Below, piece by piece: positions 1-11,786 of a stretch of DNA of 64,000 nt. The notes under the pieces were generated by a model. It saw nothing but the letters and a program-made list of their open reading frames with translations, was not told the DNA's origin and did no database searches. A program made the translations under genes and the position numbers. The DNA comes from Exophiala sp. HKRS030 (Eukaryota; Ascomycota; Eurotiomycetes; Chaetothyriales; Herpotrichiellaceae), in assembly GCA_023897205.1 (NCBI GenBank), contig JAHWDD010000003.1, positions 7,691,665 through 7,755,664 of the forward strand, given 5' to 3'. The stretch's first letter is position 1, and every line of letters begins with the position of its first letter.

Positions 1-1574
1 ATGGACAGATGTCAAGGACATCTTCACTCAATTATACATCGTCGAGAACCGGAGACTGAAGGATGTTCGTGAGATCTTATCACGGAACCATGGCTTCAAT
101 GCAAGGTTCGCTACCCTTTATCGCTCAGATTTATCGCGACTGTGAGAAGAAGCTCTGACGATTACAGCGAAAAAATGTTCAAACGACGTATCGCGGATTG
201 GAAAGTCCGCAAAAATTACAAGGCCAAAGACAAAGAGAATATTGCCAGAAAAGTCAAGGCGTTCGTCGATGCGGGACAGGACGTACAGTCCCTGTCGTTT
301 CAAGGCAGACCGATCAAGCTTGATCGTGTCAGAAGGCATTGCCGGACAGACAAGCGATTTTCCGAATTGCTTGAGCATCTTTCTCATAGCCCAGAAGATG
401 TCACAATCAGCGATTCAAGTATCAAGCAAGACTCCCCATCAACAACAATAGCTCCCTCGAGTCCGTGGCGAACAGTAGCATATGCTCCAGCAGATGCCGA
501 TCAGCGCATGGGAGAGGCACAAGGAAACTTAACCCCGATGTCTAGAACAATCAGCCTTCCACGGATTTTTGGGCCGTGGAACGGACCCTTTTCCACACAC
601 GGGATGCTATTCGGTGGCATTTTACAGGCTTTAAGCCGCTCAAGCTCAAGGACTTGGCAGCTCGATTCCCTCGGGAGGTTTCAATGGAGGTCAAAACCGG
701 TAGAATTGATCAAGCGTCCGAGTTCTGGCTCGAGCTCTATCATGGCCATCAATACATGGAAACAGGGAATTCACTCGAAGCTTGGAAAGCCTTCGAAAGG
801 TGTTGTCAGGTGATTCATCCGTTACTAATGTCGGCTCCACTTCATCTTGTCTCGTGCTTGCTCCTACATTTCGCTACGTCGTGGCAGGGACTGAACGACC
901 TCGAACACCATTTACTCGACTTTGTGTCATCGATGGCGAAAAGTGTGCTCGGACCTGAACATCCTCTCGCTGTTGCTTTGAGCATGGTTGCCACAAACGG
1001 TGTCCGTGATCATGTCGTTGAGACAATGATGGAGATGATCACAGAAGCCTACAAAGCTCACAAAAGACCGGGAAATTCGTCCTTGTTCGCACTGCAAGTG
1101 GATCAGATCGACATGTTGAGACAACGGAAGAATTTCGACAAAGCTCGTACGCTGGGCCAGCAACTGGTGATAGAAAGTCAATCCATGCGCAAGAGTAAGC
1201 GGCACCGAACAGCCCTGGCTGCACTTGGTCGTATCTACGCAGATCAGAACAAAGAACTCGCAGTTGAGGCAATCGCTCATCGGATATTGGACCATGAGGC
1301 TTCTGATCAGACAAGTTCCAGTAGTGGTGGAACTTCTTCATGGGCGTGTGATCAGCTCGCGGCGCTCTCTATGCGTCGCGGTGAGAATGCGGTATCGGAA
1401 TCTTACCTCCGTCGGGCTGTCTACCTGTCTTACCAGCGCTACCCAAATCGTGGGCCTTCCACTATGGCTTTTTTGAAACGCTTGGAAACCTGTTTGCAAC
1501 TTCAAGGCAAGCCTGACGATATCGAGCAGGTTTGCAAAGAAATGGGCCTACGAATGCAATGTATAAAGATATGA
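1..1574 (+). CDS. Clr5-domain protein, 5' partial, with a probable frame break
   Basis: Reading frame 2 from base 2 gives the first half of a Clr5 domain (TDVKDIF..LYIVENRRLKDV..GFNA). A GT..AG intron at 106-167 joins it to SEKMFKRRIADWKVRKN, the conserved second half. Clr5 is a fungal N-terminal DNA-binding-like domain, usually followed by helical repeats, and the 3' part here is helix-rich and consistent with that. The start codon lies left of the window. Frame 1 carries exon 2 to about 570, then frame 3 continues to the stop at 1574 (ERTLFHTRDAIRWHF onward). The change needs one extra base after the frame-3 stop at 543-545; the TTTTTGGG run at 566-573 is the natural site, although a small unrecognised intron is possible. 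Role inferred only as a possible nuclear regulator. Confidence 0.75.
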
Positions 1575-1880
1575 AATGTGCAATGATTTGGAGGAAGTGT
1601 TGAGAAACCTTCGTGACGATTGTCGGTCGGTATGTGCTTATTCTTTCTCATTGAGCATCTTTCAAGGCATGTCTCAGCCAGATGATTCAGCCAAGTTTGG
1701 CCTTTTCGGAGATTGATGTACTTCTTCTTTATCATGTCAGAACTGTGGGCCCAGCGGTCCGCATAACAAATGAGTATATTGTCTCAAACAGCTTGTTTAC
1801 CACCTGCAAAGCCCCTTTTGACACGGACCGTCTTTAAGGGTAGAATAGCAAGAAAGGATGAGAGTTCACCAAAAGAAGCA

Positions 1881-1888
1881 TTTATAAA
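1881..1888 (+). promoter_or_regulatory. TATA-like element TTTATAAA
   Basis: TTTATAAA lies about 116 bases before the ATG at 2004. This makes the upstream in-frame ATG at 1770 an unlikely start and favours initiation at 2004 (context ACAACAATGTC) or at the in-frame ATG near 1950. Confidence 0.35.
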
Positions 1889-2003
1889 CCACACACCGTT
1901 TTCTGATTGCAATGAACACTTCCCCTCCCATGTCGCCTTTCCTTTTCAAATGCCCTCTAATCACTCCTTTCCCTTCATCAACCCCGTCTCCCACGTTACA
2001 ACA

Positions 2004-3631
2004 ATGTCTAAACCCATGAGCACCACCACACTCTCCGTCTACGACCTCCCACAACTCCCGCCGACGGTCTTCCTCCCCTCTCTGAATGGCAAGTTCAACT
2101 TCCATCATTGGCTGACAGGCATCAAGCCATATATCTTCTCCCATCCAGCAATCACCGGGCTCGTTCTTGGCGGCTGGCCAAAGCCATCAAAACTCGAAAG
2201 TACCACCCGCGTCCGTGGCAAGACAGGGATTGATAAATCTAGCCAGGCGGCGAACCCATCGGCTCCCTCCGCAGTCGTCGTCATAGTATCGACGTCGCAC
2301 ATCGATAATTGGGACCGTGCGAACTATCTTTTATGTAGTTTCATACGTGGCACACTCGGTACGCACGTTGTGCCACTGGTGAGTCATCTCAACACTGCTA
2401 GAGAGCTGTGGTTGTATCTGCATTGGCTTTATGGCGAAGCCAATGGCATTGATACTTTGGTCGAGGCACCGATTCCCCTATGGACGGAGACAGGCAGTCA
2501 GGAGGAAGCCAGATCTGGAGTTGACAAAGACCAAGAAAGCGTAGCAGCAGAGGGCTGCCAGACAGCGAATGGTACAGCAGATGCGCCAGTATCAATGCAA
2601 CAAGCTCCAGAAGTTGACAGCAGCGACGAGGAGGAGGAAGATGAGAAAGAAAAGTCCAATCAAGACAATCAAGAAGCATCATCCGAAGGCTCAAGTCCAC
2701 CATCTTTTTCTTCATCGTCATCATCTCTGTCCGACAGCGACAAGTGCAGCGCTCGTCTACCAGCTAATACATCGTCTGTATCATCCCCATGGAGACTCAA
2801 CTCAGCAACACCCATCTGCTTGCGCGCTGGCGTACGCTCGCCGCAGCCGACCACCCAGCCGCGCCGCAACTCTCTAGCCCTTCTGGCAAGGACACCCACG
2901 ACAAGAAATCAGCCTGCATTGACATTCTCTCAACAAACCGCCCAGCCCGAGCTCGCCCCTAACTCGAGCCGCTTCATCGAGCAATTTGACAACGAACCGA
3001 TTCTTCCACCGCCGGGGATCCTGGTCTCCAGCCCGTCGTCACCTTCACCATTGCGGCCACTATCCGAGACCGACCTGTCTACGATCCATGAGGAGCCACA
3101 CCCCGGACGACGGGTCGACCTGGGGAAGAGGTTTGGCATCATCAATGCAAAGACGCGGACCAGGGATAGCATCAGCTCAATCATCTCTCTGGCGACTAGC
3201 AGTGCTGGTGGCGAGAATGAAACTACCACATGTTTGGCGCGCGAGGTCAGTCATTCAGTGATTTCTCTCAAGATCTTGATTCCTCTGCTTGCGTAATTTT
3301 TGCCATCGACTAACCTTCACCTTGACCTCTCCAGCGTGAAACTCCAGCCCTCCACAAGAGTCGAGATGATCGCGATACATCTACGGCTAGCATCCGCAGT
3401 GCGAAGCGGAAGGGTTTTCTGATCAAGACTGATCTGGTCAAGCAGAAGTTCAAAGAGTTCGGTTTTGGCAAGGCTCAATGGCACTTCAAGTTCGAGAAGA
3501 ACATGGTGAACCTCCCTTTGGCGCTGAGGCGGTTTAATATTTCCAAAGAGACGGTGTGTGGCGGCTGTGGTGACGGCGATAATAAGGACGATACTGGCGA
3601 GGTGGGTAAGAATGGCAAGAAGAATGAATAA
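2004..3631 (+). CDS. Hypothetical protein with copia Gag-like N-terminal region
   Basis: Two exons: 2004-3245 and 3335-3631, with an intron at 3246-3334 (GTCAGT..CCAG, phase 0). The frame stays open 5' to 1770, but a TATA-like box at 1881 argues for the ATG at 2004. The N-terminal part, about 25-150, has the pattern of Ty1/copia Gag N-terminal regions (UBN2/DUF4219-like): LPSLNGKFNFHHW, then WDRANYLLCSFIRGTLG, then TARELWLYLHWLYGE. A Glu/Asp/Ser-rich stretch follows, then a Ser/Pro-rich disordered region, and a basic C-terminal exon ending in a Cys-Gly-Gly-Cys-Gly motif and Lys/Asn tail. No protease, integrase or reverse transcriptase is adjacent and no LTRs were seen. It is therefore either a solo domesticated Gag-derived gene or a lineage-specific unknown. 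The Gag resemblance is by eye. Confidence 0.6.
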
Positions 3632-3887
3632 CTTTGGTATATGACCGAGGAGTAAATTGGTTGTTTGCTGTGAACTGGCCATTGGCGTCATCATGTCAGG
3701 AAATATCTCATATCATTTCGTACAGCAATTGAAATACATGTAACATCATTACTTTGTCGACAAAGTACTCAAGACCAAGTCCCAAAGACGAAATGAATAT
3801 ACTCTAAAATTCATGAATCTCATTATGCCCACCAGGCAGACAATAACACTGCCTCCCTAAAATCCAGCAGAGTTGTAAATCAAGTTT

Positions 3888-6519
3888 TCACCAATCAAAC
3901 CTGTCTCTCCCTTGGTCGCCACCGTCTGGGTCCCGGCCTCTGCCCACGAACAATCCCGGCAATCCTCCGCCGACTTTATTCACAATTGACTTCCATGGAC
4001 TGTCTTCGCCGTCGTCTCTTTCTTTCATGTAGTGGCTTAGATCTGGGGATAACATCTCTGCAGTCAGGAGAATGGGCGAGGTATACCGCCCTCCGAAGAA
4101 CGATACGCCGTCGTCACTGTCACCTTCTGCTTGTGGAATCTGACCACTACTTGCCGTACTCCTTGGCGCTAAAGGTCGAGATTGCTCGCTATCCGGGACG
4201 GCCAGCTTGACCTCTGGCCTCCGGTCGATCCTGACGCCTTGTCGAACGGCCCGACTAACATCCTCGTCGAAGTAGTTGAAGGGCATGAACACAACGGAGC
4301 TGGCGCTGGTGTGCATCAACGTATTCGGGATGTCCTGACTATTAGGGACGTGGTGGCCTCCGAGATTGAAATAGACGACCAGATCTTCGCCGTCGATGCT
4401 CTCGCCGTCGACCATCTTCTCGAAGTCAACCAGCGGGTCAAGTGGATCGAGGTAGTTCAGGTGATGTGCGGAAGAGGGCTCTTCGTCAGGATGGTTACGC
4501 AAGATCCAGAGGTCGGAAGCCGACCACGACGCCGACTTGCCTAGGGTGGTCGAGTTGAGGATTGTCAGATGTGACGGATTGCTCATCCCTGTGCCTGGAA
4601 GGATCCTGTATGCCCTAGTCTCGCCCCATTTGTTCGTCGCGTTGGGATTGGTGATGAGGTACATCTCGCCACCATTTTTAGGCCAATTCAGTCCCGTTTC
4701 ATGCGTCACGTTGTGGTGGACCATGTGCATTGTGTTTCTGACGCCGGACACTTCAGGCGTGTCCCAGTCGTATTTCCGCTGCAGCGGTTCGATGGACGTG
4801 CGGACCAGTGTGTTCTTCGGTCCGTAGATGTCGAAGTCGGCTCGGAAGTTGATGACATGATCATGCATGGACGTGTGTATGGCGGGGTGAACTCGATATC
4901 CATATTCGTTCGTGGTGTCATCTCGTGCAAGAGGAGCAGATCGAGTTTCCGCGTGGAAGGCGCCAAAAATGAAACCACTGGCACGGACTTTTACCTCGAT
5001 TGAGCCGTCAAGGTAGAAAATATAGTCAATCTGTTAAGAGTCAGAATAGTCAAATCATTGCCATGCTGTTCCTAGAACGACGTACCGTATAGTCATAGTT
5101 ACCAACAGTGCTCACACTTCTCACGACAAGGTAGGTGTTTCTGCTCACAGTCACGCTCGTAGCTGCAGTATGTCTCTGTAAAGGAGCATCGGAAGTGAAT
5201 TCGAATACACAGATAGCATTTCGATTCGTATACATCTGGCCACCCTTGTGGTAGGACATGTCAATATACTCTGCATATCCTGGACAATCTATTCCCGGGA
5301 CAAGACTGAACATCATACTCCCCATGCCGAAGAATGTATCGAGGAACTCCAAACCTGACTGCAGAGGTTCGGATCCGGCATAATGTGCGAGAGCCTCCTG
5401 GAGTCCGAGGTGGTATATCAACCGAGTCGAATTGTAGCGAATATCAAAGAGGGAAACGGCAGTATTCTGTGTAGTGGACACATAGAACGAGAATCCCATC
5501 CACGAAATGTAATTCTGATCGCGATCGAGACTATATCGGCCACCGTAGGGCTGAATGGAAAGTGGAGGAGGGGAGTTTCTCTCGGGGATTGAGTCACCAA
5601 AGTCTTCTGTGTCTGTCCAGTCGCCGTCCTGATTGTTCTGAAGCCTCTCGAATGTTGGCGATGCCATAGCTTCCCGTAAGACAGTGTCATTTTCGTACAG
5701 AACCCCATTATAGAACCACTCCGCCGTCTTCCAATCTTTGGGATTTGTAGACGGCGTGTTGAGTTTGACGTAAAGTCCTTGAGGCAGTAGTGATCGACCA
5801 TCAGATTTGGTACCAGCTCCAAAGAATTCCAACCAGTGCACCATATGGCCGGAGTCAATCAGAGCAGGTCTGGACCCCATCACCAGAGCGTCCGGATCCG
5901 AAGGATTATCTCGATTTGTGACGGCACCAAGGAGGTCCTGGGTAATGTCAGAGACGCTTTCACCAATTTCCATGGCCCAGTCAAGAAAGCCAAAGACATC
6001 TGAGATAGGGCTCTGGATTGAGTTGCGGCCGGAGTTATGGCAGTAAGTCAACGGTAGGATTTCAGTGATATCGGATGGAGGTAATGGGCCAACCATGTAA
6101 TCTCTGAGAAATGCCTCACTTTGCTGAGACTCTAGTATCACAACTCGTGCCCATCGGTTTGGAGGCGGCCCGTTGGAATCCAGGTATTCGACCACATCGG
6201 ATTTATTCGGACGCAGGGTCTCAATCAGATAGATGAGGTTCTGACTTTCCTTGGAGTCTAGAGCAGTCGTCAGGTTCAGTGGATCTTGGCTTCGATGAAG
6301 AAAGGCATAGATCTGGGCGGCCTCGACATCATCGAGTTCCGACCAGACATTCTTGAACGGAGCTTTTATTTGCTTGTGCTTGTATCTCGTACTCGTTTGG
6401 GGGGCGTCGAGTTGGTGGACGGAATGGGGTATCCTCGACCACTGAAGAAGAAGATAAGCGAATGCCGAGAATATAATGACTGCAGAGACGGGTAGACTCC
6501 ATGTCTTCGATGGCGCCAT
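3888..6519 (-). CDS. Copper amine oxidase (primary amine oxidase), membrane anchored
   Basis: Two exons (6519-5086 and 5030-3888) with a 55 bp phase-0 intron at 5031-5085; 858 aa. Enzymes of this family oxidise primary amines to aldehydes, releasing ammonia and hydrogen peroxide, with copper and topaquinone. The cofactor motif T-V-G-N-Y-D-Y places the topaquinone precursor at about Tyr475, and the intron falls three codons after it. The HxH copper pair is His534/His536 (SMHDHV); the third ligand is in LGGHHVPNSQD, His704 or 705. A conserved DTFFGMG segment upstream probably carries the catalytic Asp. Residues about 8-28 form a hydrophobic N-terminal segment (VSAVIIFSAFAYLLL) with no obvious cleavage site, suggesting a signal anchor rather than the soluble peroxisomal form. 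The C-terminal 60 residues are Gly/Asp-rich. Its neighbours on the same strand are a Baeyer-Villiger monooxygenase and an MFS transporter. Confidence 0.93.
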
Positions 6520-6831
6520 GCTGCTCCGTTCAGTAATGCAACGCCTTTGACAACAGACAAGGTAGAAGTATCATTCATGATGCATGCGAAGACATTCCTG
6601 CTGCCTGCCTGTACAAGATTGAACAATGAAGGCATCGGAGATAGCCACCACAATGCTTCACATTGGACAACAGACTTTCTCCGTGATAGGAAAACTTATA
6701 TGTTATGCTGCCGAGCCTGAAGTTTACTATATTACAGACTCCAACGGCGTATCCTGTTATTCGCAGGACTGTTATCTTCATTGTATATTGCCTACGGAAC
6801 CGGCGAACCGTTGTGATTTTCCACCGCGTCT

Positions 6832-8840
6832 TCACGTCGCCGCTATTCCGTCAGGCACCTGGTACTCTTTCGTGGAGTCTCCATTTGTAGTCCCATTCTC
6901 CGGCTTCTCAACGATAGCCTGGCCGTTCTCGATGCGAAGGGACTTCTCAGGTATTAAAGGGTCATGTGTGAAAGTTGTGTTGTTGAGATACCAAGAAAGT
7001 CCCTCAGCATCACCAGTCCTCTCTGCCACTGCCCAGCCGTTGCCGAACCATCCAAACTCATTGTCATCGTAGGTTGTCATGTCATAATCCTCAAAACGGA
7101 CTTTCTCTAGAGTGCGCACGGCATGTATACTGCTGCCAGGCCATAGTGCGGTAATTCTGCCTTTCTTCCTTTCTTCTGGTGTTGCGCCTGGAGGCGATGA
7201 TTTGTACCAACTGCCACATTCAGCTGAGAATACTGTCCGTTTGAAGAATGCTTCGCAATATTTAGTGAAATTCTCGACTTGCTTTCGCTTCGGCTCCAAC
7301 GTTCGTATATTGCCTTTGGACAACTTCTCCAAGACCTGACCGACGTAGAGTGAGATTGCTTCGATGATGATCAAGAGATTTCCATTTCCTAGACCGGCGT
7401 TGGGGCCTAATGATTGGAAGAAGTTGGGGAATCCGTCCACCGCCAGGCTTAGATACGTCTCTGGTCGCGTCCTGTACCGGTCTTGAAGATTGATGCCTCC
7501 ACGGCCATATATTGGAAACCGGCCTTGAAACGATGTATCGAAACCTGTGGCGCACACAATTGCATCAACAGGACGATGGACACCATCTGATGTGACAATG
7601 CCAGTCGCATCAACATGCGAGATGTTGTCGTGGATTACGTTGACATTGTCGGACACGAGAGCCTCCAGGTAGCCAGGACCAGGAGTTAGTCGTTTGCATA
7701 AAGGCGGGAAGTCAGGAATGAGGTGGTCGGCGATTTCCTTCTTCTTTTCTAACCTCTTTTGCATATCTTGCTTGAATTGTGCCCATGCAGCTTCGTGTTC
7801 TTTTGAGCCTGTGTGTGTCACGGCAAAACCGCCTTGCATCCCAACCTCAAGAGCTTTTCGGTATTGGACGTATAGCTCAGGATTTGACTTCCACGTCTCG
7901 ATTTCCTCCTTGCCGTATTCGAAGTTACCGTCTTCGCCATTATTCCGTGCTCGAACCAACTCATTGCCGAATGATGCAGCTATCCAAGTCCGGCCACGAA
8001 CGTAATGGTCCATTGACTTGACCTTTGGTTGTAGGGTAGGTACAATCTGTATGCCACTGCTACCAGCTCCGACGACTGCGATTGTTTGACCCTGAGAAGG
8101 TGTTAACGGTGAATTGGGAAAAAGCAGGAGTGCAACATACGGTTGCATCGTAATCCGAATCCCAGTTCGCACTATGGAGGAGTGTTCCTTTGAAATCGTG
8201 AAGTCCTTTGATATTAGGCCACTTCCATTCATTCAAGGCTCCCATTCCAGTGACCAAGACATCTCCAATGTCTTCAATCACCTCGTCAGTACCCACCTTC
8301 TGGACCTTGACGTGCCATTTCGAAGTCTCCTCGTTCCAGCGAGCTTCAACGACCTTCTGGCTGAACTTCATGAATCGTTTGACATTATACTTTTCTGCTA
8401 CTCTTCTCCAATACTCAAGGATCTCTGGTGCTTCAGCGTAGAACTTGCTCCATCCTATCGACGATTCAAAACTCAATTGATATGAATGGGCTGGAATATC
8501 TATATCACCATCAGTCAGGCATCATGTGTAATGATACTTAGGTACTCACCACAAGCACAGCCTGGATATCTATTCCCCATTAGCCGTGCGCATGACTTCT
8601 AGACAAATGCAACTCAACGTACCTATTCTCGAACCATGTCCCTCCGACGTCAGCATTCTTCTCATAGATGACGAGTTCCAAGTTCGGAGCGAACTGGGGA
8701 TAACGAATGGCCGCACATATTCCAGAAACGCCAGCCCCAATGAAGATGACTTTCAGTGGTCTTGGTTCGTCGACAGCACGCTCGGAGATGAGCGGGTCGG
8801 CATAACGTTCATCGCTGACCTGATAACCCATGCTCCCCAT
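6832..8840 (-). CDS. Flavin-dependent Baeyer-Villiger monooxygenase
   Basis: Four exons: 8840-8623, 8569-8550 (only 20 bp), 8499-8141 and 8091-6832; the phases join to give 618 aa. Such enzymes use FAD and NADPH to insert oxygen next to a ketone, giving an ester or lactone. Two Rossmann motifs are present: G35-A-G-V-S-G40 for FAD and G207-A-G-S-S-G212 for NADPH. Between them lies the family fingerprint FxGxxxHxxxW[P/D], F182-K-G-TLL-H188-SAN-W192-D193, which separates Baeyer-Villiger enzymes from ordinary flavin monooxygenases. The substrate cannot be told from sequence. It lies 3' of the amine oxidase gene's start with about 310 bp between them and shares its orientation. Introns are 49-53 bp with GTACGT, GTGAGT and GTATGT donors. 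Confidence 0.93.
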
Positions 8841-10036
8841 GCTGATCGAAGAGCAATATGTCTGTAGTCTCAGGTGACTATATCAAAGGAGCGAACCTGC
8901 GGATACTCGATTTCGCTAGTATGGTATCAGGTGCTTTGCAGATGTGGCGGCTTATTAGGATACTTATGTGAGAAAAGACGCCATGGAGGAACAAATGGGA
9001 ACAAAAGCCAGAGAAATCTAACTTCAAAGATGTAGGGCTCACATCCTCGACCAGATCTCCAACCCAATCCATCCCAGCCGTCCGGAAAGCGAGCGCTAGG
9101 TGGGTTTGGCCCTTTTGCCCTCCTCTCTTGCTTGCCAGTTGGCCAGTTGGCCAGTTAGCTAGTTAGTTGTGCTCGCCACCAATGTGGAAGGGCATGGTAC
9201 TTTTCGATCTGCCGACAATCTGGAGTCCCCGCAGTGTGGATGTGATGAGCGGGAAAACTCCACATTTGGACTAAAGGAGGGACAGAGGATGGGAAGAACG
9301 ACACGCGATACACGGGTTTGTGTCTCCAAAAGTTTGTAGCCGAAGGGCATTTTTAAGCTTCTAAGGAACCTGTGCCTGTGGTTGTGAAAACGACCTTGAA
9401 CCGAATCAAGGTTTTATTGCCCAACGCCAATTGATGATGCGAGGTCGTTTAGAAGCATTCGCTGGGCTCTAAGCGAGTTGTCAAAAGCGAGTTCACGTGA
9501 GCACAGGTCGGTGCGCATTCAGAGATGACAATCAACCCAGATCAATGTTCACAGCTCCATGAGTCCAAGATTCGCGGAACAAATGGAAGTGGGGATTTTC
9601 CAGTGTTCGCATGGCGGCAAGGGGAGGGGGGGCATTAGCTAAGTTCCAAGTCAGATGTTTGAAAATTGATGGGGTTTCCGGGTGCGTGTGCCGACGAGCC
9701 ACTCAGAGAATCGGAGATCTCTTCATAGTGGTTGCTCATGAGATCTTCCTGCGGCCTGCAGCTTTTGTGGCTTGAGAAGTCTTCCGCTCATTCACATGAT
9801 CCAAAGACACGGGATAGTGGTATATCAATACTGTATGATTCAATTATCAGAGGTAAAACTAGCCTAAAGCTCAAAGGAAACACATGGAGCCAAATCTCTA
9901 ACTCCTGCTATGCTAGTCTATAAGTGGTATTTGATCATGAAATAAATCCCCAAAATGTTCGTTGCCGTCTACCCTCTACCATATGTCCTCCCTCATCCTA
10001 ATTTGAAGTGTGTCGAACGTAGTTCCGATTCTTTAC
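8841..10036. other. Intergenic, about 1.2 kb
   Basis: Upstream region of the monooxygenase gene and downstream region of the transporter gene. It holds a short imperfect tandem of CCAGTTGG/CAGTTAG units at about 9133-9170. Small open frames have no recognisable product. Confidence 0.5.
9133..9170. repeat. Imperfect short tandem, unit about GGCCAGTT
   Basis: Three GCCAGTT units spaced 8 bp (TTGCCAGTTGGCCAGTTGGCCAGTT), followed by decayed AGCTAGTTAGTTG units. Probably slippage-derived and of no assigned function. Confidence 0.6.
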
Positions 10037-11786
10037 TCACACCTTCCCCACTGGCAGGGCTGATTGCTCATCGTCGACAAAAGCATATCGACTGTGCTTG
10101 CGGATGACGGCACCCTTGAAGTAGAAGACGTAGGGAATGAGACAGCATGCAAGAGCAAGAAATGCCAAGAGAGAGCTTGCCCACTGAAACCCGAGACGAG
10201 TGTACATCTGCTCAGTGAAGAGAACTGTGGAGGCGCCCCAGAAGCTCCGAATGCATGTTTTGGCTGCCAGTGCGCTGGCGGCTTGATGCTGGTACGTATC
10301 GACCAGGTAGTTGTTGGCCGAGTTGTACAAGAAGATAAACCCAAAACCCACTGGCCAGCCGCCAATGGCGGGACCGATCCAGTGCAATCTAGGATAAGAT
10401 GTCCAGGCGAATATGAAGAGCCCAATCGGGATAAACCAGCAGGAGAACATCATAGGAATGAGACGAGCTTCCGCAGGAGGCTTGCCACCTGGTGCTCGAG
10501 CGCAGAGACCTAGATAGTGTTTGTTGATCAATGGCGATAAGGCAGCTGACATGAGAACGCCGAGGGCCAGAGGAATAAACATCAGTCCCGTACTGCCTTC
10601 GGACCAGCCCTTGCCTTTGACGTAAACGATTGGATAGGCGACGAAGAACATGTATAGAAGACCATAAAGAACGGACATGTACAAGCTGAGGAACAGTACA
10701 ATTGGTTCTAGAAACAAGAGTTGAAGTGGTCGCAGAAGAATGATGCGGAGGCGCTCAGCGAATGGTCGGGTATCGAGGTCCTTTTCGGTGACATATTTTG
10801 GGTCCCCAGACTCTTTCCGCATCGCTTTAGCACGTTTGTCAAGGAGGACAGGGGCGTATGTCTCTGGGACAGTGACAGTCAGGAGAAACCAACAAGTGCC
10901 TGCAAGGATCAGTTGAATCCAGTATAGCCATCTCCAGCCAGAGGCTTGTCCCAGGTATCCACCAGCAAGCGGACCGATGGCAGGACCGATGAAAGGCGCG
11001 GCCGAAAACACTGCCATTGGAACCCCTCTTTCCTCGTTTTTCCAAAGATCTGCGAGTGTACCTCCGACAAGGGTCATAGGCGCAGAGAAGGCAATTCCAT
11101 CAATGAGTCTGCAGACTAGGAGGGTACCGATGTTTTGTGCAACAGCACAGGGGATTTCGAAGATGATGGCCACAGCGAGAGTGGCAACGTAGACAGGCTT
11201 CCGACCGTACATTTCAGACAAAGGTGCGAATGCCAGAGGACCAACGCCAAAGCCGATCACAAACACTGTAATGGTCAGGAGAGCAACCTCCATAGAAACA
11301 TTGAATGTTTCAGCCACTCCTTCGAGGTCGGCCGTAATGACAGCGCTGTTGAAAGCGACCACGAAGCATGTAAAAGCAACGACAAGGGTTGTGTACCACT
11401 CTGAAATCATAGTCAGTGACCAGTCAAAAAATAGAGAGCGACAAGATACACATACTGTAGACTTTGGACCAATTCTTTGGGTTTTCTGGATCATTGATCT
11501 TGAAAGTGACAAGTTCATGATCTTCGAACTTGCCACTGACTCTTGATATCGTCCTCTTAGGCTTGAGCCCCTCGGCGGTTTCTTCTGTATATTCTGCCAT
11601 ATCTGCGTCTTCATTCAACATATCGTAAGGAAGGTCCATGATATCAGCAGCATCCTGAGTAGGTCTTGTCTCGAATCGTTCGAGTGTTCGCCGTGTCGAG
11701 GCTCGTGTGAGACGAGTCTCTGACTTCTCAAGGCTGAATGGTTGCACTGGCACACCTGCCATTGTATTTTCCGAATCGTTTGACAT
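10037..11786 (-). CDS. MFS transporter, DHA1 (drug:H+ antiporter-like) family
   Basis: Two exons (11786-11456 and 11400-10037) with a 55 bp intron at 11401-11455; 564 aa. The frame is open further 5' only from a GTG, so the ATG at 11786 (MSNDSENT) is the likely start. The long hydrophilic N-terminus ends in NDPENPKNW, the motif that precedes helix 1 in fungal DHA1 transporters. About 12 hydrophobic segments follow. The loop between helices 2 and 3 carries LSEMYGRKP, a match to the MFS signature. Function is proton-coupled export of a drug, polyamine or metabolite at the plasma membrane; the substrate is unknown. Position beside the amine oxidase and Baeyer-Villiger genes hints at transport of an amine or oxidised product, which is inference only. 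Confidence 0.92.
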
